Assembly (NCBI GenBank): GCA_963682025.1
Contig: OY821517.1
Coordinates: 57,335,716 to 57,399,715 of the forward strand
Reading direction: 5' to 3'
Length of the DNA: 64,000 nt
DNA from: Cordilura impudica
Lineage: Eukaryota; Arthropoda; Insecta; Diptera; Scathophagidae
Numbering within the stretch: position 1 is the stretch's first letter; the number at the start of each line of letters is the position of its first letter. The notes under the pieces were generated by a model. It was not told where the DNA came from, did no database searches, and saw only the letters and a program-made list of their open reading frames with translations. Of the stretch, positions 53,756 through 64,000 are shown piece by piece. Both the position numbers and the translations under genes were made by a program.

Positions 53756-55823
53756 TTGTCTGTCATTCAGCATAATTTAAGTCATGAATCGGATTATAAT
53801 ATGTGCATCAGTAATATGTTTACTAATTTTTTTGCTACCACGTATTCTGACGCTATCTATGATAACTTAAACACATATCCATTTCATATAGTAGAACCTC
53901 AGTCTATAGCACTCCCCATTATCAGTACTTCTCAAATCGTTTAAAAAGTTTCAAAACATCATTTTATAGTGGTCCGGATGGTGTTCCCAGTTGCATTATA
54001 ACTAATTGTGCTGATACTTTAGCTACTCCCTTATCAATAATGTTCAACATATCAATAAAATATGGGTACTTTCCTAAACAGTGGAAGGATTCCTTCATCA
54101 TTCCATTATTTAAATCAGGAAATAGGTCAAATATTACGAATTATAGAGGTATCGCCAAGCTCAGTTCAATTCCTAAGCTCTTCGAGAATGGTACAACTGA
54201 ATTTTTATGCCATCAAGCTTTTTCCGTATTGTCACCTTCTCAGCATGGATTTTGAAAAAGCTGCTCAGTGATGACAAATCTGTTGCAATTAACAACTTTA
54301 GTAAATCGCGGATTTAACAACGGTCAACAAACTGGTGTTATTTACACTGATTTCAGTGAAGCTTTTGACAAATTTAATCACAATCTTCTCCTTGAAAAAT
54401 TACATCTAATGGGATTTACTACCAATACTCTAAATTGGATAAAGTCTTACCTTTTGTGAAGAAAACAATGTGTTAGATGTAATGATATAAACTCTGAACT
54501 CTCTATTATTGTAAATTCTGGTGTGCCGCAAGGTAGCCACCTTGGACTAATACTATTGTCACTCTTCACTAATGATCTGTCGTATGTTATTAAATTTTGC
54601 AACGTTCTTATGTATGCTGATGATGTGAAAATCTTCCTCAGTTATAAAAAAACTATCTGATCAAATATACCTTCAACAAGATTTAGGCAGTTTTTCCATC
54701 TGGAGTAAATTCAACCTGATGGATTTAAATATAAAAAAATGTAAACATATGCGCTTTTCTAGAAACTGGAATGCCTTGGGAAACTACTCTTTAGGTGGCT
54801 GCCAGTTGGTGCTGGTAAAAGAATTTCTGGATCTTGGAATCTTGTTTGATATAAAATTACATTTTGTACAACATATTACGATGACAATCAATAAAGCTCG
54901 AGGTGTACTGGCTTTTATTAAGCGATGGGCAAAGGAGTTCATAGATCCTTTCATTACGAAACAGTTATATGTTTCTCTTGTAAGACCTATTTTAGAATAC
55001 GGTTCCTTAATCTGGGATCCTTATTATAATGTTCATAGAAACCGTATCGAGTCTGTTCAAAAACAATTTCTTCTCTTCTGCTTGCGAAATTTATATTTGA
55101 ACCCTATTTATGATTTTCCATCTTATACAACTCGTCTTGTTCAAATTAAATTGCCTACATTAAAAAGTCGTAGGACTATGCTGAATGCTGTATTCCTAAC
55201 AAATTTGATAAATGGTGATGTCTGTTCTGATTTTCTGCTCAACAATATTAAATTTAATGTTCCAAAACGATCAACACACTTTTTCATACCATTATCTCTT
55301 CAAGTTTTTCGTGCGAATTATGCAAATGCTGACCTTTTTATGAAAATTAGCAGATTCCAGCCCTCGAAATTCGAGTGCAAATTCTAGGAAATTTTATTTT
55401 TTCATTAAATAAAGACCCTAAAGGTATGCTAATCAATTATAGCCCATTCACAAATCAACACAAAAAAAAAAAACAAACTCACTTTTATTACAAACACATT
55501 AACAAATTTAATAAACACACACATAGCATTGTATAATTTTATGTATGTGTTATTAGCAACTTTAAATGCAATTTACTCAAAATGAAGGAAAAAATTTTAA
55601 ATATGTAAGTCTGCAAATCGGCTAAAAAGAAATATCTTTCAAATAATATACGTTTGGTCAAAATCGGGATAAAACGGTAGAACAAAACATCGGTCACAAG
55701 GAATCGCCTAGCCTATTAATATTATAGATATGTAAAAGTTTTAATGAATTGAATGTCTTTATTGATTTATCTGTAAATATTGCTGTTATTAAACGCAATA
55801 TTATTTTATTTTTAAACACTTAA
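53756..55823 (+). pseudogene. Jockey/CR1-type reverse transcriptase relic (Jockey-3)
   Basis: Begins with NMFTNFFATTYSDAIYDNLN (pre-RT linker), then SGPDGVPSCIITNCADTLA, YFPKQWKDSFIIPLFKSGNR, NITNYRGIAKLSSIPKLFE, VIYTDFSEAFDKFNHNLLLE, SGVPQGSHLGLILLSLFTND, VLMYADDVKIF (active site) and a thumb/C-terminal region 54719-55346 (EFLDLGILFDIKLHF). A Helitron at 55347-55728 cuts codon 2 of MKI. Across it the frame continues CKSFNELNVFIDLSVNIA to a stop at 55821-55823. Stops at about 53943, 54256 and 54458 kill it. The 5' part is missing. Confidence 0.88.
55347..55728 (-). mobile_element. HelA Helitron, copy 5 (complete)
   Basis: 382 bp, reverse orientation: starts TTAG (CTAA on its own strand) with the hairpin CTCGAAATTCGAG, and ends TATTAATATTATAGA (TCTATAATATTAATA). 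Flanks A55346 and T55729. Removing it restores the Jockey-3 C-terminal reading frame. Confidence 0.9.
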
Positions 55824-55943
55824 TTAAAAAGTTTTGGTTTGTTAATTTTAACGATATAATTACTTATACTGTCTGTAAGGATTGATTTCCATAGACTAAG
55901 CATATAAATAAATAAAAAAAAATAAATAAAAAAATAACTGAAA
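55824..55943 (+). other. Jockey-3 3' UTR and A-rich tail
   Basis: About 80 bp after the stop, then AAATAAATAAAAAAAAATAA-type tail at 55907-55937. Confidence 0.7.
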
Positions 55944-56365
55944 CTAGCAGATCCCAGCCCTCGAAATTCGAGAGCAAATTCTAGAAAATTTTATTTTATT
56001 CATTTAATAAAGACCCTAAAGGTATGCTTAGCAATTTCAGCCAATTCACAATTCAACACTTTTTAATAACGATTGCGTTATTGGTTTATGTCCAAGATTA
56101 TTTTTCAATTCAACACAATTATTATTGTGAATGAAGAAAACAAACTCACAAACACATTAATAAATTTAATAAACACACACATAGCACTGTATAATTTTAT
56201 GTATGTTTTAGTAGCAACTTTAAATGCAAATTTAAAAATCTTTAAATCTGCAAAACGGCTAAAAAGAAATCCCTTTGAAATAAAATACGTTTGGTCAAAA
56301 TCGGGATAAAACGGTAGAACAAAATATCGGTCACAAGAAATCGCCTTGTCTGTTAATATTATAGA
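55944..56365 (-). mobile_element. HelA Helitron, copy 6
   Basis: 422 bp: CTAGCAGATCCCAGCCCTCG start, TTAATATTATAGA end, flanked by A and T. It carries an extra ~40 bp around 56055-56105 compared with copy 5. Inserted directly after the Jockey-3 tail. Confidence 0.85.
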
Positions 56366-58092
56366 TATTTTTAAAAGATAACTTGATAAAAATAAAGATC
56401 AAATAATACCTGCGAAAAAAGTTAAGGGGAAAAACATGAGTTAAGATTTTTTCGTTCTCACTCCTCATGAGTCAAAAGAGTATATAATCTATCGGCTCTA
56501 ATAAGTCTACGTAGTTAATATTTATGTGAGAGCTTTATAACTATTTCGATCAGTGTATTGTTTGTCTGGTCAATGTTATTTAAGGAGTCTCAAAACAGAA
56601 AGACAAACAGCTTTAAATAAAATCTTGATCTTAAACGTTTTATTTACACTCCTAAATTTTTGTGGTGAAAACCTCAAACTGTTTTTGTGGTTATGTGTCC
56701 TATTTACCAAGTGACTGGTTGTACAAAAAAAAAAAAAAAAACTAAAAAAGAAAAGAAAATGAAAATGAAAAAAAAAAATTACATGATGCTGATAAGCTTT
56801 GAAAGGCAGACACAATTTGTTGTTGCTATTCTAAATAAATTTTGTGCGTAACCCTGAAAGATATAAAAAAAAGAGTCATTTATAGACAATGTCAGTACGT
56901 AAACAAATTAAGTTTAGCATTTAAATAACAACAATCAGATTTAAAAATAAAGTGGATTTATTATTCGTTTACGAGCATTAAAAAAGTTAGTGGGGGGTTT
57001 CGTTTTTGCTATTTTTGCAAATTTAACTAAATAAATCTTAAAGAAAATACAGACATCAATTATAAGGAACTCTTAAAAGCATTTCAGACACCATGGGATA
57101 TAAATTAATTTAAAAGATTTTTGGCTTAAATAAATTTTTGGTTTGATTTTGGCAAAAATGTTCAATTGAAATTTAATTTAAAGTCTTTCGCCATTCAAAC
57201 ATGTCAATAATGGTTGGAGGTTTTGTGCATTGAATGCAATTTGGTTGGTTTGTGTGTTTAAACTTAATGAGCTTTTCCGGTAGATGAGGACGAACATACA
57301 CACAAAAAAAAACAACAGAATTTTCAATTGTATCGACATACATTTTTTTAGTAAGTAAACATTTTCGATTGGGATAAAATATTTGCTATTAAGATAATAA
57401 CATTGTGATTGCCATCAACTTAAAACTCGGTTATTAACTTAATCAAAATACGGTTGGTAATAATTGAATCAGTTTTCTAAGTGTACACTTAATTTGTGTG
57501 CTTTTTCAAATTTTGATGCTGTTAAATTTACATGAAACATGCAATTTTGTTTATCAATCACGAAACCAAATTTGTCAACAGAGCAGTTTCATTGCGGTAC
57601 TCGATTTTCAAGTCGTGATTTGTGGTACGAGTTTTGCGAATTTAGACAATAAAATTCAGTAATTTGGGCTTGGCTTATTTACATAAGAAGTCATTTCAAT
57701 TAGCGAAACTGCTAGAATTTAAATTAAAATTTGAAAATCTAAATTCTCAGCTACTTCCTTAAGTTGCCCGTAGTTAACATTTGAGCTGTTTTGAGTGTTA
57801 GGAACATTGAATAGAGATGACTAAATTCGAATAAAGTAAATTAATCGTTGACAAATTTGTCGCAAATCCAAAACCGGCAAAAACAATTTATTCCAAAAAA
57901 TTTGAAAATAGCAAGAAACAATAACAATAACTGAATCTTGAGGTAAGAATTGAAAGAGAAGATTATTCACCCGGGTTTTACGTTTTCATTAATATCTGGA
58001 CTTATGGCAATATTTATAACAAAAGTCAATAAAATATTTGAAAAATAAACAATTTTGTAAACTTAATACTCAATTATTACAACAAACACACT
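56366..58092. other. Anonymous AT-rich sequence
   Basis: No gene, TIR pair or repeat was recognised; this is the longest such stretch in the window. Open frames here are low complexity (for example the Phe-rich minus frame 56576-56815). If host unique sequence exists in this window it is most likely here. Confidence 0.4.
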
Positions 58093-58981
58093 GAATTTTT
58101 ATAATACTATTCCTAAACCTCCACCAATCATAATACCTGATGTTGCTGATATCAGCGGAATGATTAAAAGTTTTTCAAAAGTTATTTGTCCCACTGAATT
58201 TAATTACAAATCTTTAAAAGATAACCAAATCAGGGTAATGGTTAAAAATATTGAACCTTATAGAATAATTATTAAATACTTAAACGATAAAAACATAAAT
58301 TTTCATACTTAACAAATAAGACAGGAAAAGTCGTACAGAGTTGTCATAAAAAACCTACATCACACAACACCAATCCAAGACATTAAATTAGCGCTAGAAA
58401 ATTTAGGACATGAGGTAAGAAATGTAGTAAATATTCGTAGTAGAATCACGGGAGCGCCACTACCTATTTTTTATGCCGACCTCGGGCCGAATTCAAATAA
58501 TAAAAAAGTATACGAAGTAAAACATATTAACAATGCCATCGTCAATATTGTACCACCTAAGAAAACCAACGATCTCGTCCAGTGTCACCGTTGTCAGGAG
58601 TTTGTAGTTTGGACCAAAACATATTGCAAAAAACGAGTGAATTGTGTAAAATGTGATTTAGGACATCTAACATTTGAGTGCACAAAGCCAAATAATACAC
58701 CTGCGAAATGTGTTAATTGTTTACAAAATCATCCCGCAAATTACAAAGGCTGTCAGATATACAGAGAATTATTAAGAAAAAAACTACAACATAACAACTA
58801 TGTAAATAGATCTAGGTATGATAAATATACAACATTTATCAACAATATTGACAATAATAATACGAACAATAACACAAACTACTCTTCTAATCAAAATAAT
58901 CAATTTTCATACGCTGATATGTTAAAAAACACGCAAGAAAACATAAACCATTATCATTTGAAAAAATTGAAGGGTTATTGA
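58093..58981 (+). pseudogene. Jockey-2 ORF1 (gag) with one in-frame stop
   Basis: One frame from PPPIIIPDVADISGMIKSF to the stop at 58979-58981, interrupted only by TAA at 58310-58312. Gag core: YRVVIKNLHHTTPIQDIKLA, GHEVRNVVNIRSRITGAPLP, FYADLGPNSNNKKVYEV. Zinc knuckles follow: CHRCQEFVVWTKTYC, where the usual Gly-His is replaced by VVW, so the first knuckle lacks its His, then CVKCDLGHLTFEC and CVNCLQNHPANYKGC. The tail is Asn-rich. The layout is that of BS/X-type Jockey-clade gag. The N-terminus and 5' UTR are not found. Confidence 0.85.
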
Positions 58982-60017
58982 ATAATCAAATAGAGCTTAC
59001 AAACAAGCTTTTAACTATGATGACAGTACTTATAACAAAATTATGCAATTAAATCTCCGTATTGCAATATGGAATGCCAATGGGCTTTCTAACCATACCA
59101 AAGAAATTGAACTTTTCCTTAAAATTAACTTCATCGATATTCTTCTAGTGTCGGAGACACATTTTACAAGCAGAACCTATTTTATGATTTAATAATAGCT
59201 AACCATCCACGCGACAATGCTCATGCAGGATCTGCAATATTAATAAAATCATCGATAAAATATAATGTCTCTGATGTAATAAGTCAAACTTATCGTCAAG
59301 CTGTTTGCATAAAAGTTAAATGTGGTGCAAGTGATTTATCTATTTGTGCTATATATTTCCCACCTCGGTTTACAGTAAAATGTCATGATTTTGAAAACTT
59401 TTTTAATCGCTTGGGTCCTAGATTTCTAGTTGGAGGCGACTTTAACGCAAAACACCAGTGGTGGGGATCAAGGTTACAAAATCCAAAAAGGATTCAACTG
59501 TATAAATGCATAAAGAATAATAATTACTCCGTGTTGTCAACTGGAAGTCCAACATACTGGCCAACAGACCCTAAAAAAAACCAGACCTTCATGTTTCAAA
59601 TGAATTTAATGATGACATAAGCTCCGATCACTCTCCAATTATGGTAAATTTTAATACATATCTACATTGAAACTCCACAAAATACAAAATTATTAACAGC
59701 AGGACAGATTTAAAATCTTTTTGTACTTGGATTGAAAGAAATACTAATTTAAACATCCCCATTAAATCGCCAAATGAATTAGATGAAGTAGTTGAGACGT
59801 TCAATAACCTAATTCATGAAGCCGGTTCTTTATCAACACCAACTGAGCAACCAAATTTTAATAAAGATAAGATTATTATAACTGCCGAAATAAGAGCGAT
59901 GATGCAAAATAAAAGAAGGCTGAAGAAAATATGGCAAAACAATAGGAATCCTAATGATAAGCGACTTCTAAATAAGGCAACCAAAGACCTTAAAAGAAGA
60001 CTATTTGAATTAAAAAA

Positions 60018-60800
60018 CAAGTAAAAAAAAATTATAATCAGTCTAGACCCACTATACGATACCCTATACCATGCGTTTAGAAACCCTATCTCTTAGGCCC
60101 AACTAACTGGACATAGAAAATAAGCAAAAACTAAATTTGAGTGGGATTTTTATTAATTTTTTTGGCTGCAGATATGAAAAAGTTCATATCGGATGCTATA
60201 TCTATATGGGGACTATGTCCAAAAATGGACCGATCCTGATCATGTTTGGTAAAGTCTCTTGTATTTTGCAAAAATATATACAAACAAAATTTGAGAAGAA
60301 TCAGTGCAATATTTTTGTTTTTTAATAGATTTAAGTGAAAATCGGGAAGCAGCTCTATATGGGGCCACAGGGCTAATTTTTGGACTACTCATTAATGGAT
60401 GTAATGAACGCATATAAACCCAATTTGAGTAAGATCTATATGACAATTTGGATCTTATGACAATTTATGTCGATTTCATAGGGGTAATTTGTATGGGGGC
60501 TAGGTCTGAACATGGACCGATTCCCACCAATTTCAATAGCGTTCATCCCATGGCCGATAAAAGCTTATATACCAAATTTCATCAAAATATATTCATATTT
60601 GCGACCTGCAGTTTGACCTGCAAGGTTTACATGGACACACAGACGGACGGACGGACGGACGGACATTGTTAAATCAACTCAGAAAGTGATTCTGATTCGA
60701 TCGGTATAATTAAAGATGGGTCTAGGTCAAATATTTTTGGTTGTTACAAACAGCAGCACAAAGTCATTATACCCAAACCACATAGTGGTATAGGGTATAA
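60018..60800 (-). mobile_element. DINE-1-like repeat (family C), copy 5
   Basis: Hairpin-side end CAAGTAAAAAAAAATTATAA at 60018 (hairpin damaged: AGTCTAGACCCACT), (GGAC)n at about 60643-60664, TATACCC end at 60800. Inserted in a six-A tract of Jockey-2 without duplication; the frame RRLFELKNEQLGSF is recovered on removal (junction uncertain by one A). Confidence 0.85.
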
Positions 60801-61830
60801 TGAACAGCTTGGTAGTTTTCTTAAAAGTCTTAGTACTTCAAAAAATGATGAATATAGTTTGTGGAGAGCAACGAAGTACTTAAAACGTCCAGCCAAGAGA
60901 AATATTCCAATCAAAGATGGTAATAATTTACGGTGCAGAACAGACAAAAGTAAAGCTGAAGCTTTTGCTTCACATCTCAAAACAACATTTCAGCCTAACG
61001 ACTTAAGCGACAGCGCTATCGTTGATGAAATTGAAACATTTTTGGACAGTCCCTGTCCAATGGATTGGCCTATTAAACACATATCCCAACAAGAAGTTCA
61101 AGAAGAGGTTAATAAGTTAAATAATAAAAAATCACCAGGACACGACGGTATAGATGGTACTGTTGTTAAACTTCTGCCAAAAAAAGGTATTATATTTCTA
61201 ACTCTATTCTTTAACTCAAGTCTTCGACTTAGTCATTTTCCCTCCCAATGGAAGAATGCGGAGATAATAATGGTAGTTAAAACAAACAAGCCAGATAACG
61301 TTGTGTCATCTTACAGACCTATAAGTTTATTGGTTACGTTCTCCAAAATATTCGCGAGAATAATTATGAGTAGATTGTCACCAATATTACCGCTGAGCAA
61401 TGTCATCGTATCGTTGCTTATATCAGAGATACATTGGAAAATAAAAAATATTGTTCGGCAGCCTTTCTAGATGTGCAACAAGCCTTTGATATAGTTTGGC
61501 ATAACGGCTTATTGTATAAACTTAAAAAATTACTTCCAACTCCATTCTATCTATTGCTCAAATCATACTTAAGCGATCGATATTTTTATGTAAAAGTCAA
61601 TAGTGAAACTTCGGAATTATATAGCATTCAAGCAGGGGTACCCCAGGACAGTGTTCTAGGCCCAATTCTTTACACAATATTCACTTCAGATATGCCTATA
61701 ACTGATAACATTTTAGTTGCAACTTATGCTGATGACACAGCAATATTAGCATCAAGCACATGTCCAGTCGAAGCGTCTAATTGCGTGGAAAAAGAACTTA
61801 ATGGAATTGAAATTTGGTTGAAAAAATGAA

Positions 61831-62317
61831 ACATAAAAGTCAATATAGAAAAATCAGTACATGTAGCATTCACTCTATGTAGAAGTATCTGTCCAAGCAT
61901 TTTTATCAATAATAGTGAAATTCCAAAAAAAGATAAGAGCCCCCACATTAAAGCAAAAAAAGAACATCTTAAAATAAAAACCAGACGTCTCTATTGGTTA
62001 TTGGGTCCAAAATCTCAGCTAAGTCTTGAAAATAAGGTCAATATATATAAAACTATTCTGAAACCAGTTTGGACATAAAAGTCAATATAGAAAAATCAGT
62101 ACATGTAGCATTCACTCTATGTAGAAGTATCTGTCCAAGCATTTTTATCAATAATAGTGAAATTCCAAAAAAAAGATAAGAGCCCCCACATTAAAGCAAA
62201 AAAAGAACATCTTAAAATAAAAACCAGACGTCTCTATTGGTTATTGGGTCCAAAATCTCAGCTAAGTCTTGAAAATAAGGTCAATATATATAAAACTATT
62301 CTGAAACCAGTTTGGAC
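61831..62317 (+). repeat. 242-bp tandem duplication within Jockey-2 ORF2
   Basis: ACATAAAAGTCAATATAG at 61831 and again at 62073; the unit ends CCAGTTTGGAC both times. The second unit has one extra A in an A run (about 62167-62174). The duplicated part encodes the RT thumb. Confidence 0.92.
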
Positions 62318-62474
62318 GTATGGCATACAGCTGTGGGGAACAACAAGTAATTCTAACATTGAGATATTACAACGATACCAATCAAAAACACTAAGATCAA
62401 TAATAAATGCACCATGGTTTGTATCTAATAAAACAATACATAATGATCTTTATATCCCAACAGTAAAACAAAAA

Positions 62475-63261
62475 CAAGTAAGAAAATTATAGTCGGTCTA
62501 GACCGACTATACGATACCCTATACCATGCGTTTAGAGACCCTATCTCTTAGGCCCAACTAACTGGACATAGAAAATAAGCAAAAACCCAATTTGAGTGGG
62601 ATTTTTATTAATTTTTTTGGCTGCAGATAGGAAAAAGTTCATATCGGATGCTATATCTTTATAGGGACTTGGTCCAAAAATGGACCGATCCTGATCATGT
62701 TTGGTAAAGTCTCTTGTATTTTGCAAAAATATATACAAACAAAATTTGAGAAGAATCAGTGCAATATTTTTGTTTTTTAATAGATTTAAGTGAAGATCGG
62801 GAAGCAGCTCTATATGGGGTCAAAGGGATCATTTTTGGACTACTCATTAATGGATGTAATGAACGCATACAAACCCAATTTGAGTAAGATCTATATGACA
62901 AATTGGATCTTATGGCAATTTATGTCGATTTCATATGGGTAATTTGTATGGGGGCTAGGTCTGAACATGGACCGATTCTCACCAATTTCAATAGCGTTCA
63001 TCCCATGGCCGATAAAAGCTTATGTACCAAATTTCATCAAAATACATACATATTTGCGACCTGCAGTTTGATTACAAGCTTTACATGGACACACAGACGG
63101 ACGGACGGACGGACGGACGGACGGACATTGTTAAATCAACTCAGAAAGTGATTCTGATTCGATCGGTATAATTAAAGATGGGTCCAGGTCAAATATTTTT
63201 GGTTGTTACAAACAGCAGCACAAAGTCATTATACCCAAACCACATAGTGGTATAGGGTATA
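62475..63261 (-). mobile_element. DINE-1-like repeat (family C), copy 6 (complete)
   Basis: 787 bp from CAAGTAAGAAAATTATAGTC with intact hairpin GTCGGTCTAGACCGAC to GGTATAGGGTATA; (GGAC)n at 63097-63126. Inserted between As in the Jockey-2 C-terminal coding region, no duplication. Nearly the same length and sequence as copy 4. Confidence 0.88.
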
Positions 63262-63669
63262 ATAAATAGGTTCAGCGCAAACTATTTAGAAAGATTAAGT
63301 AACCACTGCAACCCGTTAGCTATTTCCCTCCTTGATGATACAGAAGAAATTCGAAGATTGAAGCGGAATCACATTCTTGATCTACCGTTTCGAAAATAAT
63401 TAATAAAAAATTAAACTATTGCGAAAAATAAAAGAAAACAAAAAAAAAAAAAAAAATTGTTGTAAATATTGTTATAATTTTCCCTTTGTTAAAAATATCA
63501 AATCTATTAATTGTAATATATTGATGTTCTCACTGGAGGGCATCAATTAATGTTAATTTGTATTTTTATCAGATTTGCTTATTATCCTTGAATGGATAGT
63601 TTGTAAATAAAGACTACTAAAAAAAAAATAAAATTATTATCATATAATTTTTTCCGAAACCCTAGGCTA

Positions 63670-64000
63670 TAAAGATAAAATATAACATTTAAAAGTAGAC
63701 AAGTGATGAATTTTTGATACAAAGTATTTAGAAATAGTACTTTTACAGAATATTGTACAAAAATCCCATTTTGATCGAAATCCGCAAAAATAAAATCCTT
63801 GTCAAAAAAATGCTGCCATAGGGATTTACCTTAAAATTTACACAGTTAATCTGTAATACGCATTTAAGAAGACCTTAAAGAGCTAGATCAATTTTTTTAA
63901 ATTTTGTTTAAGAAAATTTTTCAAAACTTGAAAAAGGAGTTTTCAAAATTTTGTCCAAAAAAGTTTCCATTTTCGGTCTCGATTCTTTATAGGTTAACAA
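63670..64000. repeat. Dispersed AT-rich family D, copy 3 (runs off the window)
   Basis: GTTTAAGAAAATTTTTCAAA, GGAGTTTTCAAAATTTTGTC, CCATTTTCGGTCTCGATT, ATAGGTTAAC: inverse of 41030-41240, with a further part (about 63700-63850) not seen in full elsewhere. Confidence 0.65.

Larger units (their letters stand above)
59043..63399 (+). pseudogene. Jockey-2 ORF2: endonuclease/reverse transcriptase
   Basis: ATG at 59043: LRIAIWNANGLSNHTKEIEL, ILLVSETHFTSRTYF, then a small deletion; RFLVGGDFNAKHQWWGSRLQ and SSDHSPIM (endonuclease). Linker to RRLFELKN at 60017, DINE copy 5, then EQLGSFLKSLSTSKNDEYS at 60801. RT: NKKSPGHDGIDGTVVKLLPK, SYRPISLLVTFSKIF, FLDVQQAFDIVWHNGLLYKL, GVPQDSVLGPILYTIFTSD (Asp where Gly is usual) and ATYADDTAIL. 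TGA at 61827-61829 replaces the Trp of KWxIKxN. The thumb is duplicated (61831-62317). DINE copy 6 cuts PTVKQK/INRFSANYLERL; stop at 63397-63399. Confidence 0.87.
58093..63630 (+). mobile_element. Jockey-2: Jockey-clade element with two DINE-like insertions
   Basis: ORF1, ORF2 and a 3' end with AATAAA (63606) and an A tract at about 63618-63630. Interrupted by family-C repeats at 60018-60800 and 62475-63261 and extended by a 242-bp tandem duplication. 5'-truncated or decayed before 58093. Confidence 0.85.

Noticed and set aside
56576..56815. 79-codon Phe-rich minus-strand frame
   Set aside because: It is driven by an A-rich run on the plus strand; low complexity.

Overview
The window looks like repeat-dense, AT-rich genomic DNA from a higher fly (Diptera). 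Mariner, hAT, piggyBac, Transib, Helitron and Jockey-type elements occur together, and the (GTCC)n-bearing DINE-1-like repeats are typical of fly genomes. The species cannot be named from sequence alone. I recognise no single-copy host gene, tRNA, rRNA, CRISPR array or bacterial-type operon in 64 kb. Almost everything that can be named is a transposable element (TE) or the remains of one, and many are nested. The setting would fit pericentromeric, sex-linked or other TE-rich chromatin.

Layout. 1-9.5 kb: an old plus-strand non-LTR retrotransposon (element A) is broken by a full-length Jockey-clade element (537-4836, 14-bp target-site duplication), a Jockey endonuclease scrap, a 5'-truncated RNase H-bearing non-LTR element and a small Helitron. 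10.4-14.1 kb: a second Helitron copy, then TIR repeat family B, one copy of which holds a foldback hAT-type MITE with an 8-bp duplication. 14.3-24.5 kb: DINE-1-like repeats (family C), two related mariners, and a Transib (20733-22404) inserted in one mariner with a 5-bp duplication. 25.2-29.5 kb: a decayed family-C repeat containing MITE G, and MITE E, which is itself interrupted by DNA transposon F (long TIRs, unfamiliar DDE-like protein). 29.7-31.3 kb: transposon-protein scraps, another Helitron and a piggyBac relic.

31.3-39.3 kb is the most interesting part. It is a Transib (the transposase lineage related to RAG1) whose ends begin with CACAGTG and CACTGTG, flanked by CGGCG duplications, with all three catalytic acidic motifs readable. 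It is interrupted by a nearly intact 3.6-kb hAT transposon and by a 459-bp block that is a perfect copy of sequence 3.8 kb away. 39.4-47.2 kb: another family-B copy, two more Transib fragments, AT-rich family D, TTAA-flanked MITE J, MITE K and a second Helitron family. 47.4-53.7 kb: a Helitron, a satellite-like array derived from family B, and a mariner split by a complete piggyBac (TTAA sites, internal 110-bp minisatellite, MITE H), then MITE E and a Tc1-like fragment. 53.7-64 kb: a Jockey/CR1-type reverse transcriptase relic with two Helitrons, a stretch where I see nothing, and a second Jockey-clade element carrying two DINE-1-like insertions.

The genes do not form a pathway; the story is nesting. 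Insertion points can often be placed to the base because deleting the younger element restores the reading frame of the older one. This holds for Helitrons at 7773-8150 and 55347-55728, DINE-like repeats at 60018-60800 and 62475-63261, Jockey-1, and the hAT in the Transib. All calls come from reading the sequence; no database search was run.
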